NCBI GenBank assembly: GCA_903970405.1
Contig: CAJCIT010000053.1
Coordinates: forward strand, 1-60,534
Direction: 5' to 3'
Source: Acidobacteriaceae bacterium
GTDB lineage: Bacteria; Acidobacteriota; Terriglobia; Bryobacterales; Bryobacteraceae
Length of the DNA: 60,534 nucleotides
A program made the position numbers and the translations under genes. Positions 8,952 to 19,450 of the stretch are shown here, piece after piece. Positions within the stretch are counted from its first letter, which is position 1. Each line of letters starts with the position of its first letter. A model generated the notes under the pieces. The model saw nothing but the letters and a program-made list of their open reading frames with translations, was not told the DNA's origin and searched no databases.

Positions 8952-10502
8952 CTACTCAGCGCCTTTAATGGTACCAGATTCTTCGTTTTCAGCGATTTCT
9001 TCAGGACTTGGCTGGTGCGACAGGCTCGATGGCGCCGCCGATAATCCTTCCACCTGGCCCAAATCCAAACTCTCGCCCTCGGCTGTTTCTACCAGTGGCG
9101 CCGCTTCGTGCCGCGCCAAATCATGTTCCAAAACTCCCACCGGCGCCGTTTCGGAAGTTGTTTCCGGCTGGGTTTCCGGCGGCCCCGCGTCTTCCGCATA
9201 GACCTCGGGCGCGGCGTCCGCCGGCGTCTCTTGCTCGTCATACTGCCCGTAGTAAGACATCACAGCCGTCTGAATCTGGCCCACGATTCCTTCGTTGATT
9301 TCCGGAATCGCTTCCAGTTCTTCCGGCGTCATCGAACCCAACCGCTCTACAGTGCCGATATCGGCCGCCACCAACCGTTCCACGATAGCCTCACCGAGGC
9401 CATGATCGATCAGCACCGAAACCGGCGCGCCGGAGATCAGCAGGTCATGCGCGTTTGCATCCACCTCACGGCGTTTCTCTTCTTCACTCTTGATGTCGAT
9501 TTTCCAGCCGATCAGCTTTGCGGCCAGCCGCACGTTCTGGCCGCGCTTGCCAATGGCCAGCGACAGTTGCAGATCGTCCACCACCACTTCCATATGACGG
9601 TCTGTGCTGTTAAGAATCGAAACACGCGAGATCTTCGCCGGACTCAGCGCCTTTGTGGCGTACTGAATGGCATCGTCTGAAAATTCGATGATGTCGATTT
9701 TCTCTCCGCGCAGCTCGCGAATGATGGATTGCACGCGCATGCCCTTCATGCCAACGCAGGCGCCCACGCTATCGACGTCGCGGTCGCGGCTGGCCACGGC
9801 GATCTTGGTGCGCTCACCCGCTTCACGGGCGCAGGCCTTGATCAGCACGGTGTTGTCGTAGATCTCCGGAACCTCCTGCTCAAACAGACGCATCACCAGC
9901 TCCGGCGCCGCCCGCGAAACCAGCACGCCGGCATTCTTGCCGCCGCGCTCCACGCCCTTGATCACGCAACGCACGCGGTCGCCCACGCTGAAGCTTTCGA
10001 TCCTGGACTGTTCCTTCTTGGGCAGCCGGGCTTCCGTCTTGCCCATATCCACCACGTAGTCCTGGCCTTCCACGCGCTTCACAATGCAGTTCACCAGCTC
10101 GCCCTGCCGGCCCTGAAACTCCGAGTAAACGCTATCGCGCTCCGCCTCGCGCACCTTCTGAAGAATCACCTGTTTGGCGGTCTGCGCGGAAATGCGGCCC
10201 AGCTCTTCCTTCTTCTTCGGCTCGCGAACATCCCCGCCCATCTCGGCCAGCGGGTCAATCTTCTGGGCCGCCGAAAGCGAGATTTCCTTCACCGGATCGG
10301 TGACCGCTTCCACCACTTTGCGGATGCTGAAGATCTGAATATCGCCTGTCTTTTCATCCAGGTCGGCGACAAGGTTTTCCTGAGTGCGGTACTGCTTCCG
10401 CGCCGCCGCCAGCATGGCGTCCTTCACCGCATCCAACACGATCTGCGGATCGATACCCTTCTCCTTGCTCAATATTTCGATGGACTGATAAATCGAAGCC
10501 AC
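8952..10502 (-). CDS. nusA: Transcription termination/antitermination factor NusA
   Basis: RNA polymerase-binding elongation factor of 516 aa. The N-terminal domain (YQSIEILSKEKGIDPQIV) is followed by an S1 domain, and then by two KH domains (CVGMKGMRVQSIIRELRGEK and LAIGKRGQNVRLAAKLIGWK). A helix-hairpin-helix stretch lies near IGTVERLGSMTPEELEAIP, with an acidic tail rich in Glu, Ala and Pro. The start is a GTG at 10502 with AGAGG about 6 nt upstream. It lies 70 bp after rimP and 136 bp before infB, the classic order of this operon. Confidence 0.98.
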   Translation of the reverse strand: MASIYQSIEILSKEKGIDPQIVLDAVKDAMLAAARKQYRTQENLVADLDEKTGDIQIFSIRKVVEAVTDPVKEISLSAAQKIDPLAEMGGDVREPKKKEELGRISAQTAKQVILQKVREAERDSVYSEFQGRQGELVNCIVKRVEGQDYVVDMGKTEARLPKKEQSRIESFSVGDRVRCVIKGVERGGKNAGVLVSRAAPELVMRLFEQEVPEIYDNTVLIKACAREAGERTKIAVASRDRDVDSVGACVGMKGMRVQSIIRELRGEKIDIIEFSDDAIQYATKALSPAKISRVSILNSTDRHMEVVVDDLQLSLAIGKRGQNVRLAAKLIGWKIDIKSEEEKRREVDANAHDLLISGAPVSVLIDHGLGEAIVERLVAADIGTVERLGSMTPEELEAIPEINEGIVGQIQTAVMSYYGQYDEQETPADAAPEVYAEDAGPPETQPETTSETAPVGVLEHDLARHEAAPLVETAEGESLDLGQVEGLSAAPSSLSHQPSPEEIAENEESGTIKGAE

Positions 10503-10572
10503 TTCAAACCTCTTTTCAACACAAACTCTCTAATTCGACGATTAATGGACTGACTTTAGCGCCCGCGCCCTC

Positions 10573-11046
10573 TCACCAATCGAATTTCAGATTGGCTTTT
10601 TGGACCTGGCCGAGCGGGATGCGCAGAACGGTACCCGGGGCGGTTTCCACTGACAACGTGTCGTCGGCAAAACCGGCCAGCGTTCCCTCGAGCGATTTCC
10701 GGGTTTCAATCGGTTCACGCAAGGAGACGCGAACTTTTTTCCCCACCACCCGCTCAAAATCGCGCGGCTTGGAGAGCTTCCGCTCAAGGCCGGGGGAGCT
10801 GACTTCAAGCGTGTAGGAACCCTCCGGAAACGCATCCGCTTCGTCCAGCAGGACGCCCACCCGTTCCGACACGCCTTCGCAATCTCCGTGCGTGACGCCG
10901 CCCGGTTTATCAATATAGACGCGCAAAAGCCGGGCTTTGCCGCTCCCGCGCAACTCGACTTCGACCAGTTCGACATCGCTCGCGGCGGCCGCTTCCTCAC
11001 AGAATTTCGTGACGTGTGCGATCAGCCCTTCGTCCTTCATTTGCAA
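10573..11046 (-). CDS. rimP: Ribosome maturation factor RimP
   Basis: Protein of 157 aa needed for 30S subunit maturation. The N-terminal half holds the RimP core VELVEVELRGSGKARLLRVY and the motif IDKPGGVTHGDCEGVSERVG. The next part, YTLEVSSPGLERKLSKPRDF, is a hallmark of the family. The C-terminal SH3-like half carries VSLREPIE and LEGTLAGFADDTL. Start at 11046 (ATG); an alternative ATG lies two codons later. It heads the rimP-nusA-infB operon and is preceded by a terminator-like hairpin at 11105-11128. Confidence 0.96.
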   Translation of the reverse strand: MQMKDEGLIAHVTKFCEEAAAASDVELVEVELRGSGKARLLRVYIDKPGGVTHGDCEGVSERVGVLLDEADAFPEGSYTLEVSSPGLERKLSKPRDFERVVGKKVRVSLREPIETRKSLEGTLAGFADDTLSVETAPGTVLRIPLGQVQKANLKFDW

Positions 11047-11104
11047 CCCGTTCCCGAGCCGCCCGGGCGGCTTTGGGTAGACCTACCGTGACGCCGAAAA
11101 CCAA

Positions 11105-11128
11105 TAAAAAAGTGGGCTTTCGCCCACT
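11105..11128 (-). promoter_or_regulatory. Leader hairpin (attenuator-like) before rimP-nusA-infB
   Basis: On the minus strand AGTGGGC-GAAA-GCCCACT forms a 7-bp stem with a GNRA tetraloop, followed directly by TTTTTA. This is an intrinsic-terminator shape, placed about 60 nt upstream of the rimP start, with the same orientation as the operon. It could be a true terminator or a regulated attenuator of the operon; control by NusA is conceivable but is inference. Confidence 0.65.
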
Positions 11129-11290
11129 CATTGGCTCCGACGCTTCCTCCTCTATTAAACCACCGCGCAAGGCGCTCTGGCAATCGACCCCGTAAAAGCG
11201 GGGATTGGACCTGGCGATTGTGGCAAGCAAATGGCTTACGCACGCAGTTCCACCGGGCGTGCCGATTTGCAGATCTCCACCGCGTATTTG

Positions 11291-13656
11291 CTAGGCGATG
11301 TGAAGGCGGGCAAAGATCGGGATTTTCACAACATTCAGAATCAAGCCGAACGCCACCGCCGCTATAAATTCGCCAGCCACTAGCGAAGGCGGAAGCGCCG
11401 CCATCGCGATGCCGAGGACGGCCAGCGCTGAGACGATTGCCACGCCCGCCAGGGAGGAGCCGACAAGCCATGCGGTGGGGCGGCGCCCAACAAAATGGTG
11501 GCGGTCCCGGAGGGCGTAAATTGTAGCTTGGCTGCCGAACGCAACAGCCACAAGTGAAAGGGTTCTCAACGCCTCAATTCCGAGCCGCAGCTCAAACTTT
11601 CCAACCGCCAAAATGGTTGTGCAGAACGCCAGAAAGCTGCATCCCAGAATGACGCCGGCGACGGTAATTTTGCCAACTTGCCAGGAATTCGGCGTCTGGG
11701 ACGGCCGCACGGTGTCGGTTGTGAGCGCCATCGCCAGGAAGTCGCCCGTGATCATTAAGATGACCATCAACATAGGCGTTAACACGGCGTGTCCCGTCAT
11801 GACTAACCCAATTGCCAGTAACAGCACTTGCACAATCTTCTTAAGCACCGAGTTCAAGGTGTAAGTCAAGATGCGCTGAAAAGTGACTCTGCCTTCCTTG
11901 ACAGCGGCGACAATGCCCCCCAGTCCGGGCTCTGTCAGGACAACGCCGGCGGCGGATTTAGCGACATCCGTTGCCGTGGATACGGCAATGCCAATCTGCG
12001 CCTGACGTAGCGCCGGGGCGTCGTTTACGCCATCGCCGCACATACCAACCGTATGCCCGCTCTTCTGAAACGCCTTCACAAGCTGGTACTTTCCTTCGGG
12101 AAGAATACCCGCGAAGACTGCAAAATCCCCAGGCGAGACGTTCCCCGGCAGCGGTCCGGGCGGACAGACGCCGCCTTGCAATCCCACGGCTTTGGCGACG
12201 ATAGCCGCCGTCGCCGCCGCGTCGCCTGTCACCATAACCGTGCGGACGCCCAGGTCACGCAGCTCGGAGATCAGGGAAACCGAGTCCGGGCGAGGCGGAT
12301 CGCTGAGCGCGATCAGGCCAATGAGCCTCAGGGACCCGGCGGGCCCGGCAGCAACGGCCAGTACCCGCGAGCCCTGTTTCTCAAGCTCTTCCGCAATCCC
12401 GGCAGCGTCGGGAGCGGCGCCGCTAAAGCAAGGACAGCCGATACGGCGCCTTTGACGATGCGCTGGAGGCCGCCAGCGGCGCCGGCCGCCATCGCTTCCG
12501 ACATTTTCTTGTCAGGGTCGAAGGGAATAAACTTGGTCAGCGCGGGAAGGCTCGAAGCCGCCTTTTGTGAAGAAGCAGCGCGAATCGCCAAGTCAACCGG
12601 GTCCTGGCCGCCGGCGGAACTAGCAAGAGCCGCCATACCCAGAAGGTAGTTTTCGTCAACGCCGGGCATCGGACGGACACTGGTTACCGAAAGCGCATTG
12701 AGGGTCAGGGTACCCGTCTTATCCGAGCACAGGACATCGATCGAGGCGGCCTCGTCGACAGCGGAGAGCCGGGTGGGAAGAACGCCCAGCTTCGCCAGCG
12801 CCCGAGCCCCGAGGGCGGCTGCGAGCGTGAAGGTGGCGGGCAGCGCCACCGGTACCGCCGCCAGAACCGACGTGAGCAACAGGGAAACACACTCGCTTGC
12901 CGGCATTGAATGCGCCCAGGCATAGGCGGCCATCAAAAGGATGACGCCGGCATTGAAGAAGGCAAGATTCCGAACGATTCGGAACACGGCTTTTTGCTGC
13001 GAACTAACCACGTGCGCCGTGCGGACCAGCTCGGCAGTACGGCCGAACGCGGTGCGGGCGCCAGTCGCTGTCACTTCAGCGGTAGCCTCGCCAAGCCGCA
13101 CCAGCGCCCCCGCATTGGTGTTCGCGCCCGGGCCCGATTGAACGGGCATCGATTCGCCGGTGAGCATGGATTGGTCAAGCAGGACCGAACCCTCAACCAG
13201 GTGCACGTCGGCCGGTACAACGCCGCCGAGAGACAACTTCACCAGATCGCCACGCACCAGTGCCGCAGCCGGTATATTCGTCCAGGCGCCGTCGCGCTTT
13301 ACAGACGCCACTAATGCCAGGCGCGATTTCAGAGCCGCGAGCGTAGTTTGGGCGCGCCCTTCCTGGACGTAGGCTAAGCCTGCGTTGAACACCAACAGCA
13401 CGCCGATGACAGCGGCTTCGAAGTACTTATGGAGCACGATCTCAAGGACGATAGACCCCTCAAGCAGCCAGGGCACAGGCGCCCAGAATTTCGACAAGGC
13501 GTTCTGAAGCGAATGAACGGAGGTATCCGGAATTGCATTGGGACCGTCGGCCGCAAGACGGGCGTGGGCAATGCCGGTGCTCAGTCCGCTTGATGTGACG
13601 GCCGGTGCGGAATTGCGACTCGGTGGCGGGGATACGTCAGATTTGGCTGCGCTCAA
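11291..13656 (-). pseudogene. P-type cation ATPase (plasma-membrane H+-ATPase type), frameshifted
   Basis: Ion-pumping ATPase of about 788 codons in two frames. The first frame (13656 down to about 12424) carries the N-terminal cation-ATPase domain, TGES in MLTGESMPV, several membrane helices, the phosphorylation site SDKTGTLT and KGA of the nucleotide domain. The second frame (about 12424 to 11291) continues with APDAAGIAEELEKQGSRVLA, then MVTGD, GDGVNDAPALRQAQIG and the C-terminal membrane helices. The first frame derails after IVKGAVSAVLALA and stops at 12328. The join needs one single-base shift near 12424. No catalytic motif is lost, so this is a fresh mutation or a base-calling error. 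The motif set fits the P3A H+-pump group. It follows the zinc-ribbon gene by 17 bp. Confidence 0.88.
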
Positions 13657-13673
13657 GTCAGGCGTCTTATCGA

Positions 13674-13865
13674 TCAGGCCGGATGATCAAGCAGCGAGGG
13701 TCGCTTCAACAAAAAGAAATGGTGCCCGCAGAGCGAGCACCGGTAGGGTTGTAGGAGCCAGAGGAACGCTCTTTCAACGGCGTTTCTGGTTCCGACACTC
13801 CTAAAATCAATCGATCTGCAGTGTGGGCAGCGGGTGGAAAACAGCCCCAGCGCTAAGCGGAGCAT
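13674..13865 (-). CDS. Small zinc-ribbon protein
   Basis: Protein of 63 aa with two CxxC knuckles, CPHC (about residues 13-16) and CSLC (about 43-46). They are separated by a hydrophobic linker (NAVERAFLWLLQPYR), a layout that can bind one zinc ion. From memory, similar short proteins of unknown role are frequent in Acidobacteria. It lies 32 bp downstream of groEL and 17 bp upstream of the ATPase gene on the same strand, so it is probably in their transcript. It could act as a small membrane-near regulator; no function is claimed. Confidence 0.7.
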   Translation of the reverse strand: MLRLALGLFSTRCPHCRSIDFRSVGTRNAVERAFLWLLQPYRCSLCGHHFFLLKRPSLLDHPA

Positions 13866-13897
13866 GATCAGCCGCCGGCTTTCATCGGAGCTGCCAC

Positions 13898-15809
<1,912 letters not shown>

Positions 15810-15845
15810 GTTTGTGTAGTTTCCATTAGATTTGCGATTTCACGC

Positions 15846-16082
15846 TCAAGCCGTCTTTTGCGTTTCTGCGTCGCGGCCCGGCGTTGCGGAATTGGAGCGG
15901 GCAAGCCACTCCACTGGATGGCTCGAGACCTTGCCGTCGCGCCCCGTGATGTCCGCCCAGTTTGGGTCTTCTTTCAGCCTGACAAAGACGCCGAGATTGG
16001 ATTTGTAAGGCCCGTCGGTAAGGACAACTTCTTCGCCCTCTTGGAAGACCCCAGCGCCAGCCGGCGCGGTAACCGTTTCCAT
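15846..16082 (-). CDS. Small hypothetical protein, KOW-like, in the groESL operon
   Basis: Protein of 78 aa. The centre (GEEVVLTDGPYKSNLGVFVR, then LKEDPNWADI) has the Gly-x-x-Val-x-Leu-x-x-Gly-x-Tyr-x-x-x-x-Gly pattern of small beta-barrel KOW-type folds, which often bind RNA or protein. The C-terminal part is Ser/Thr/Arg-rich and probably disordered. ATG at 16082. It sits between a small membrane protein gene (3-bp gap) and groES (36 bp). I do not recognise a named family, and the KOW resemblance is by eye only. Confidence 0.65.
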   Translation of the reverse strand: METVTAPAGAGVFQEGEEVVLTDGPYKSNLGVFVRLKEDPNWADITGRDGKVSSHPVEWLARSNSATPGRDAETQKTA

Positions 16083-16085
16083 GTC

Positions 16086-16388
16086 TTATGCCTTCCTTCG
16101 ATTGGTCTCGGCTCGATTGAGCAGCACTGAAGAGGCTTGGGTGCAGATGGTCAGCGCGAGCCAAAACTGGTACCGCGAAAGCCATCCGCGGGCAACAAAG
16201 AAGTTATTCGTCCACCCAAGGTCCGCCCTAAACCGCCAAGCTCCCAGGGAGGCCGCTACCAGGGCCACCGGCGTCAAAACCAAGCCCGATACCGAAATCA
16301 AGCCTGACAATGAAGCCGAGGCCAAAAACGCCGCCGGCGGACCGAGCGAACCGAACCGCCGGTTTGTTTGAGACTTAGGGATTTGCAT
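16086..16388 (-). CDS. Small membrane protein of unknown function
   Basis: Protein of 100 aa with two or three hydrophobic stretches: FLASASLSGLISVSGLVL, then LTPVALVAASLGAWRF, and later FWLALTICTQASSVLL. Ends are polar and basic. It is the first gene of the run leading to groES-groEL and is separated from the next gene by 3 bp, so co-expression is likely. No family recognised. Confidence 0.5.
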   Translation of the reverse strand: MQIPKSQTNRRFGSLGPPAAFLASASLSGLISVSGLVLTPVALVAASLGAWRFRADLGWTNNFFVARGWLSRYQFWLALTICTQASSVLLNRAETNRRKA

Positions 16389-16407
16389 GTTCTGTAGCCG
16401 TTAGAAG

Positions 16408-16445
16408 GTTGCGAGGGGAAGCCCTAAGAAACTGCCCCTCGCAAC
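16408..16445. terminator. Strong hairpin between the SYLF gene and the groESL run
   Basis: GTTGCGAGGGG (16408-16418) pairs perfectly with CCCCTCGCAAC (16435-16445) over 11 bp, with a 16-nt loop. It lies 27 bp downstream of the SYLF stop and just upstream of the next gene on the same strand. No T-run follows, so it is a barrier-type or transcript-stabilising hairpin rather than a clear intrinsic terminator. Confidence 0.5.
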
Positions 16446-16472
16446 GCCGCATCGAACTGTAAACCCCCTAAG

Positions 16473-17171
16473 TTACTTGAGGGATGCAGTCGCGGGACCC
16501 GTGTGCTCAGTCGACGAGTAGTGGTTGAGTAAGGTAAGCAATCTTCCTGCCGCCTTCGGGGGACGAATTCCCTTCGTCAAGATTTCGCGGTTCGTCAGCT
16601 TTCGGCCGTAGAGCGCTACATTGTCATCCATGTCTTCTCGAAGGGTCGCTCCTTCAAGCGCGACTCCGGCGAACAGCCCTTGAGTGCGAGACCAGGAGAG
16701 AATTTCAGCGTGCAACTGAGCGTCAGTTTGCGCCGCTGCCGTACGGCCCACGGGGCCCGCGGCCACGGAACCTTCGCCGCCCAGCGTGAACTTGCTTTCA
16801 AGCAGTTTGTTCATTCCACCGTCATTCATCACCAGCATGACGACGTCCGTCTCCGAACCGCCGATTTGGAACCCAAAACTGCCACCTTCAATCCGAAGAG
16901 CGGCCGGCGCGGACCACCCGGCTGCGCCTCTATTCCGGCACGACACGAAACCCTTTCCGTACTTGGCGCCGACGACAAAAGCCGCAGTCTTCAGCGAAGG
17001 AACGATGACAATGCAGTGAGCTTTGTCGAGCAGATCCTCCGGGATACCCTTGTCAGGCGTTCCCATAACTTCCGTGAGCACGCTGGCCGCTTGGTCCAGC
17101 CGCTTTGCGGAATCGTTTTCACTTGCCACCAGGGGCGTAATCGCCAAAGCAGCTACCAAAATCATTCGCAT
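16473..17171 (-). CDS. SYLF (Ysc84-type) lipid-binding domain protein, exported
   Basis: Protein of 232 aa with a cleavable N-terminal signal (MRMILVAALAITPLVAS). The SYLF domain fills most of the rest: IPEDLLDKAHCIVIVPSLKT, GAKYGKGFVSCRN, GWSAPAALRIEGGSFGFQIG, TDVVMLVMN and GPVGRTAAAQTDAQ. It ends the domain with LFAGVALEGATLREDMDDN. SYLF domains bind membrane lipids; bacterial members are periplasmic and uncharacterised. An AAGAGG-like RBS precedes the ATG. The location between the groESL run and csbD suggests an envelope-stress theme, by context only. Confidence 0.9.
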   Translation of the reverse strand: MRMILVAALAITPLVASENDSAKRLDQAASVLTEVMGTPDKGIPEDLLDKAHCIVIVPSLKTAAFVVGAKYGKGFVSCRNRGAAGWSAPAALRIEGGSFGFQIGGSETDVVMLVMNDGGMNKLLESKFTLGGEGSVAAGPVGRTAAAQTDAQLHAEILSWSRTQGLFAGVALEGATLREDMDDNVALYGRKLTNREILTKGIRPPKAAGRLLTLLNHYSSTEHTGPATASLK

Positions 17172-17538
17172 TTATTTGAACCTCTTCCGTTGACCAGACC
17201 ACCGCTTCGGGCGGCCTTCGGGCAACACGGCCTTCAGTGCACGAAGAGCGCCAGTCGGCGTTTTGTTGAATCGATTGGCTGCAAACGCCTGGGGGCCTCG
17301 GCTCACCGGGTAGCAGCGGATGAATAACTGACCGTCTAAGGTCAATTGACGAGGAGCGGTCGGAGCGGCGCGTGACTTACCCCCGTGAAGAGGGATTTAT
17401 TCGCCCAGCAAGTCCGGTCTGGCTGAGTGCGCTCTTCATTTGGCGATGCGACTGCCTGTCAGAAGGAGGGTGGAGGGCGGAACTTATCGCACGCTCCGCA
17501 TTAATTCGCACAAGAGTAATCGCAAAAGGAGAAATGGA
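17172..17538. other. Intergenic region between SYLF gene and csbD
   Basis: Divergent 367-bp spacer that should hold promoters for both genes. I see no convincing sigma-70 pair. A GGAACTT at about 17477, 60 nt before csbD, resembles an ECF-type -35 element, with no firm -10. No gene seen. Confidence 0.35.
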
Positions 17539-17754
17539 ATGAATGAAGCAATACTTGCCGGAAATTGGAAGCAATTGAAGGGCAGTATCCAGGAGCAATG
17601 GGGCAGGCTTACCTCCGACGATCTGACGGTAATCGCGGGGCGGCGCGACCAGGTCGTAGGAAAGATTCAGGAGCGGTACGGGATCGCCAAAGATGAGGCG
17701 GAGCGTCAGCTTGCCGCCTTTGAGGTTCACCAGCGCGACGCCAAGAACCTTTAG
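17539..17754 (+). CDS. CsbD-family stress protein
   Basis: Protein of 71 aa: MNEAILAGNWKQLKGSIQEQ, then WGRLTSDDLTVIAGRRDQVV and a C-terminal helix GKIQERYGIAKDEAERQLAA. This is the CsbD-like three-helix pattern. Family members are abundant, cytosolic and induced by general stress, with no known reaction. The start at 17539 follows an AAAGGAG at 17525-17531; a longer in-frame start at 17440 is ignored for that reason. It neighbours the SYLF and groESL genes. Confidence 0.92.
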   Translation: MNEAILAGNWKQLKGSIQEQWGRLTSDDLTVIAGRRDQVVGKIQERYGIAKDEAERQLAAFEVHQRDAKNL

Positions 17755-18047
17755 TCAGGTACCCCCTGGAAAGGAAACCGACGGCGGGGTGAAACACCGG
17801 CAGCCTTTTAGAACGGTTTTCCGTACTTTGGGCGGCGGTTCAGCCGCCCCATTCACGCGTACCGGCGGTTCCGCGACGTAACCTGAAGCAATGCTTTCAG
17901 GGAAAAGGGACAGACGCCTTTTGGGGACGCCAGGCGTCCCGTTAGACCGCCCGGCCACAGGCTAAAGCGCGTGCCACCAAGGACATGCGGGCTCTTTGGC
18001 GCCACAGACTAAGTCTGTGGCTTGAACATGGAGTGCAATCTAAGCGT
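17755..18047. repeat. Intergenic mosaic of palindromes
   Basis: 293 bp without a gene but with stacked inverted repeats: GGGCGGC/GCCGCCC (17830-17849), CCTGAAGC/GCTTTCAGG (about 17882-17901), GGGACGCC/GGCGTCCC (17924-17940) and GCCACAGACT/AGTCTGTGGC (18001-18021). The stretch GGCTAAAGCGCGTGCCACC (17960-17978) is shared in variant form with the regions at 33686 and 36041. Confidence 0.7.
18001..18021. terminator. Palindrome downstream of gmhA (repeat family 3)
   Basis: GCCACAGACT (18001-18010) and AGTCTGTGGC (18012-18021) form a perfect 10-bp inverted repeat 27 bp after the gmhA stop. It could end the heptose operon transcript, although no clear T-run follows. A related palindrome lies at 36027-36044. 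Confidence 0.5.
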
Positions 18048-18602
18048 TTACTTCTGCTCCATGAAGCAATAGGCGATCATGTGGCAGATGTTCAAATGGG
18101 CATCTTCGATCCGGCCCATATGCTGGGCCGGCACGTGAATGTTGAGCTGGCTCAGAGGCCCCAACTTGCCGCCATCTCGACCGGTGAGTCCAATCGTCTT
18201 GCAGCCAATTTTATTGGCATACTCCACCGCTTTGATCACGTTTGGCGAGTTGCCGGAGCCGCTGATCGCCATCACGACATCGCCCGGACCGGCGAAATTC
18301 TTCAGTTGTTCGACGAAGACGCAGTCATAGGACACGTCATTCGAATAGGCGGTGAGCGTGGCCAGCGAATCTGTCAATGCAAGAATCCGGAATCGCGACT
18401 CACGTTGAAAGCTGGCGCCTTTCACAACATCGCAGGCGAAATGCGAGGCAGTGCTGGCGCTGCCGCCGTTCCCGCAAACAAAGATGTGCCGGTTATTAGC
18501 GCGAGCTTCGTCAAACCACTCAATAGCCCGATCCACCTGGGCAGTGTCAATCGATTGGATGGTTTCAATAAGCTGTTGTTTGTAAGATTCTGAAAAGGTC
18601 AT
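18048..18602 (-). CDS. gmhA: Phosphoheptose isomerase-type SIS protein
   Basis: Sugar isomerase of 184 aa converting sedoheptulose 7-phosphate to D-glycero-D-manno-heptose 7-phosphate. SIS-domain motifs: FVCGNGGSASTASHFACDV (about residues 40-58), VMAISGSGNSPNVIKAVEYA (about 109-128), IGLTGRDGGKL, and the GmhA C-terminal HLNICHMIAYCFMEQ. Length fits GmhA. Its ATG overlaps the ROK kinase stop by 4 bp (ATGA). It is the last gene of a five-gene operon. Confidence 0.93.
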   Translation of the reverse strand: MTFSESYKQQLIETIQSIDTAQVDRAIEWFDEARANNRHIFVCGNGGSASTASHFACDVVKGASFQRESRFRILALTDSLATLTAYSNDVSYDCVFVEQLKNFAGPGDVVMAISGSGNSPNVIKAVEYANKIGCKTIGLTGRDGGKLGPLSQLNIHVPAQHMGRIEDAHLNICHMIAYCFMEQK

Positions 18603-19450
18603 ATGTCTTCCGCAAGCACCAGCGCCCCATAGAGGACGCTATCGTCAGCCAGCGCGGCGGGAACCACATCCAGCCTGGCGCGCGACCAGCCGGGGATTTG
18701 CCTTCTCAACTCGGCGCGCAGCGGCAAAAACAGCCGGTCGCCCGCTTTGGCGATGCCACCGCCAATCACGATGCGCGCTGGATTCAGTAGCATGACGGCT
18801 GCCTTCAGTCCCCGCGCCAGATTTGTCACATAGCGAAGAACAAACCGTTCGTCAGTCATCAGTTCAGCCGCGCTCTTTCCATAATCGCGCTCCAGCCAGA
18901 GCCCGCAGCAAAGACGCTCCAGACAACCGTTGGAACCGCAGAGGCAATCGGGCCCGTCAGGGTCAACCGTCAGATGGCCAATTTCGCCGCCATAAGAGTC
19001 AGCCCCGCGCCACACGCTCCCCGCCCCAATGATACCCCCGCCGATGCCGGTGGAAAGGGTCATGTAAAAAAGCGGATCGAAGCCTCGTCCTGCTCCGAAA
19101 TGAGCCTCTCCAAGAGCCGCCACATTGGCGTCGTTATCAAGCACCGCCGGCCCACTTACTAACTCGGTGACCCGCTGAATCAGGGGATACGAATCCCACC
19201 CGCCTACATGCGTCGAAAGCGTTACCGTTTGCTTCGCGAAGTCCACGGGTCCGCCAAAGCCAATGCCGCACCGCGACGCGTGAAAGCCCGCGCGGATCCA
19301 TTCCTGGACGATCTCATGGAACTGTTCCACCATCCATGCTGGACCGCCCTCGCGGTTCGTCGGCCGTGTTTCGCGATGCACCATCGTTCCACCGTCGAAC
19401 GCGGCCAGTGAGAACTTGGTTCCGCCGATGTCAATGGCCAGCGTCTTCAT
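18599..19450 (-). CDS. ROK-family sugar kinase
   Basis: Protein of 283 aa with the ROK fold: the N-terminal phosphate loop LAIDIGGTKFSLAAFDGG, the signature core TLSTGIGGGIIGAGSVWRGA, and the zinc motif GHLTVDPDGPDCLCGSNGC (His plus Cys residues), then a C-terminal half with RIVIGGGIAKAG. Such proteins phosphorylate hexoses or N-acetyl sugars, using a DN pair seen here as VLDNDANVAALGEAHFG. The ATG at 19450 is chosen because it overlaps the PfkB-kinase stop by 4 bp; the longer frame upstream only shadows that gene. Its place between the heptose kinase and gmhA makes a seven-carbon sugar or its precursor a plausible substrate, which is inference. Confidence 0.88.
   Translation of the reverse strand: MKTLAIDIGGTKFSLAAFDGGTMVHRETRPTNREGGPAWMVEQFHEIVQEWIRAGFHASRCGIGFGGPVDFAKQTVTLSTHVGGWDSYPLIQRVTELVSGPAVLDNDANVAALGEAHFGAGRGFDPLFYMTLSTGIGGGIIGAGSVWRGADSYGGEIGHLTVDPDGPDCLCGSNGCLERLCCGLWLERDYGKSAAELMTDERFVLRYVTNLARGLKAAVMLLNPARIVIGGGIAKAGDRLFLPLRAELRRQIPGWSRARLDVVPAALADDSVLYGALVLAEDI

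Noticed and set aside
10997..11230. 77-aa frame over the rimP leader
   Set aside because: It covers the leader hairpin and the rimP start; looks like a shadow of the leader sequence.
12400..12440. Programmed frameshift in the P-type ATPase
   Set aside because: No slippery heptamer or clear downstream structure; a mutation or base error is simpler.
15810..15845. CIRCE operator for groESL
   Set aside because: No TTAGCACTC-N9-GAGTGCTAA or near match in the gap or upstream of the run.
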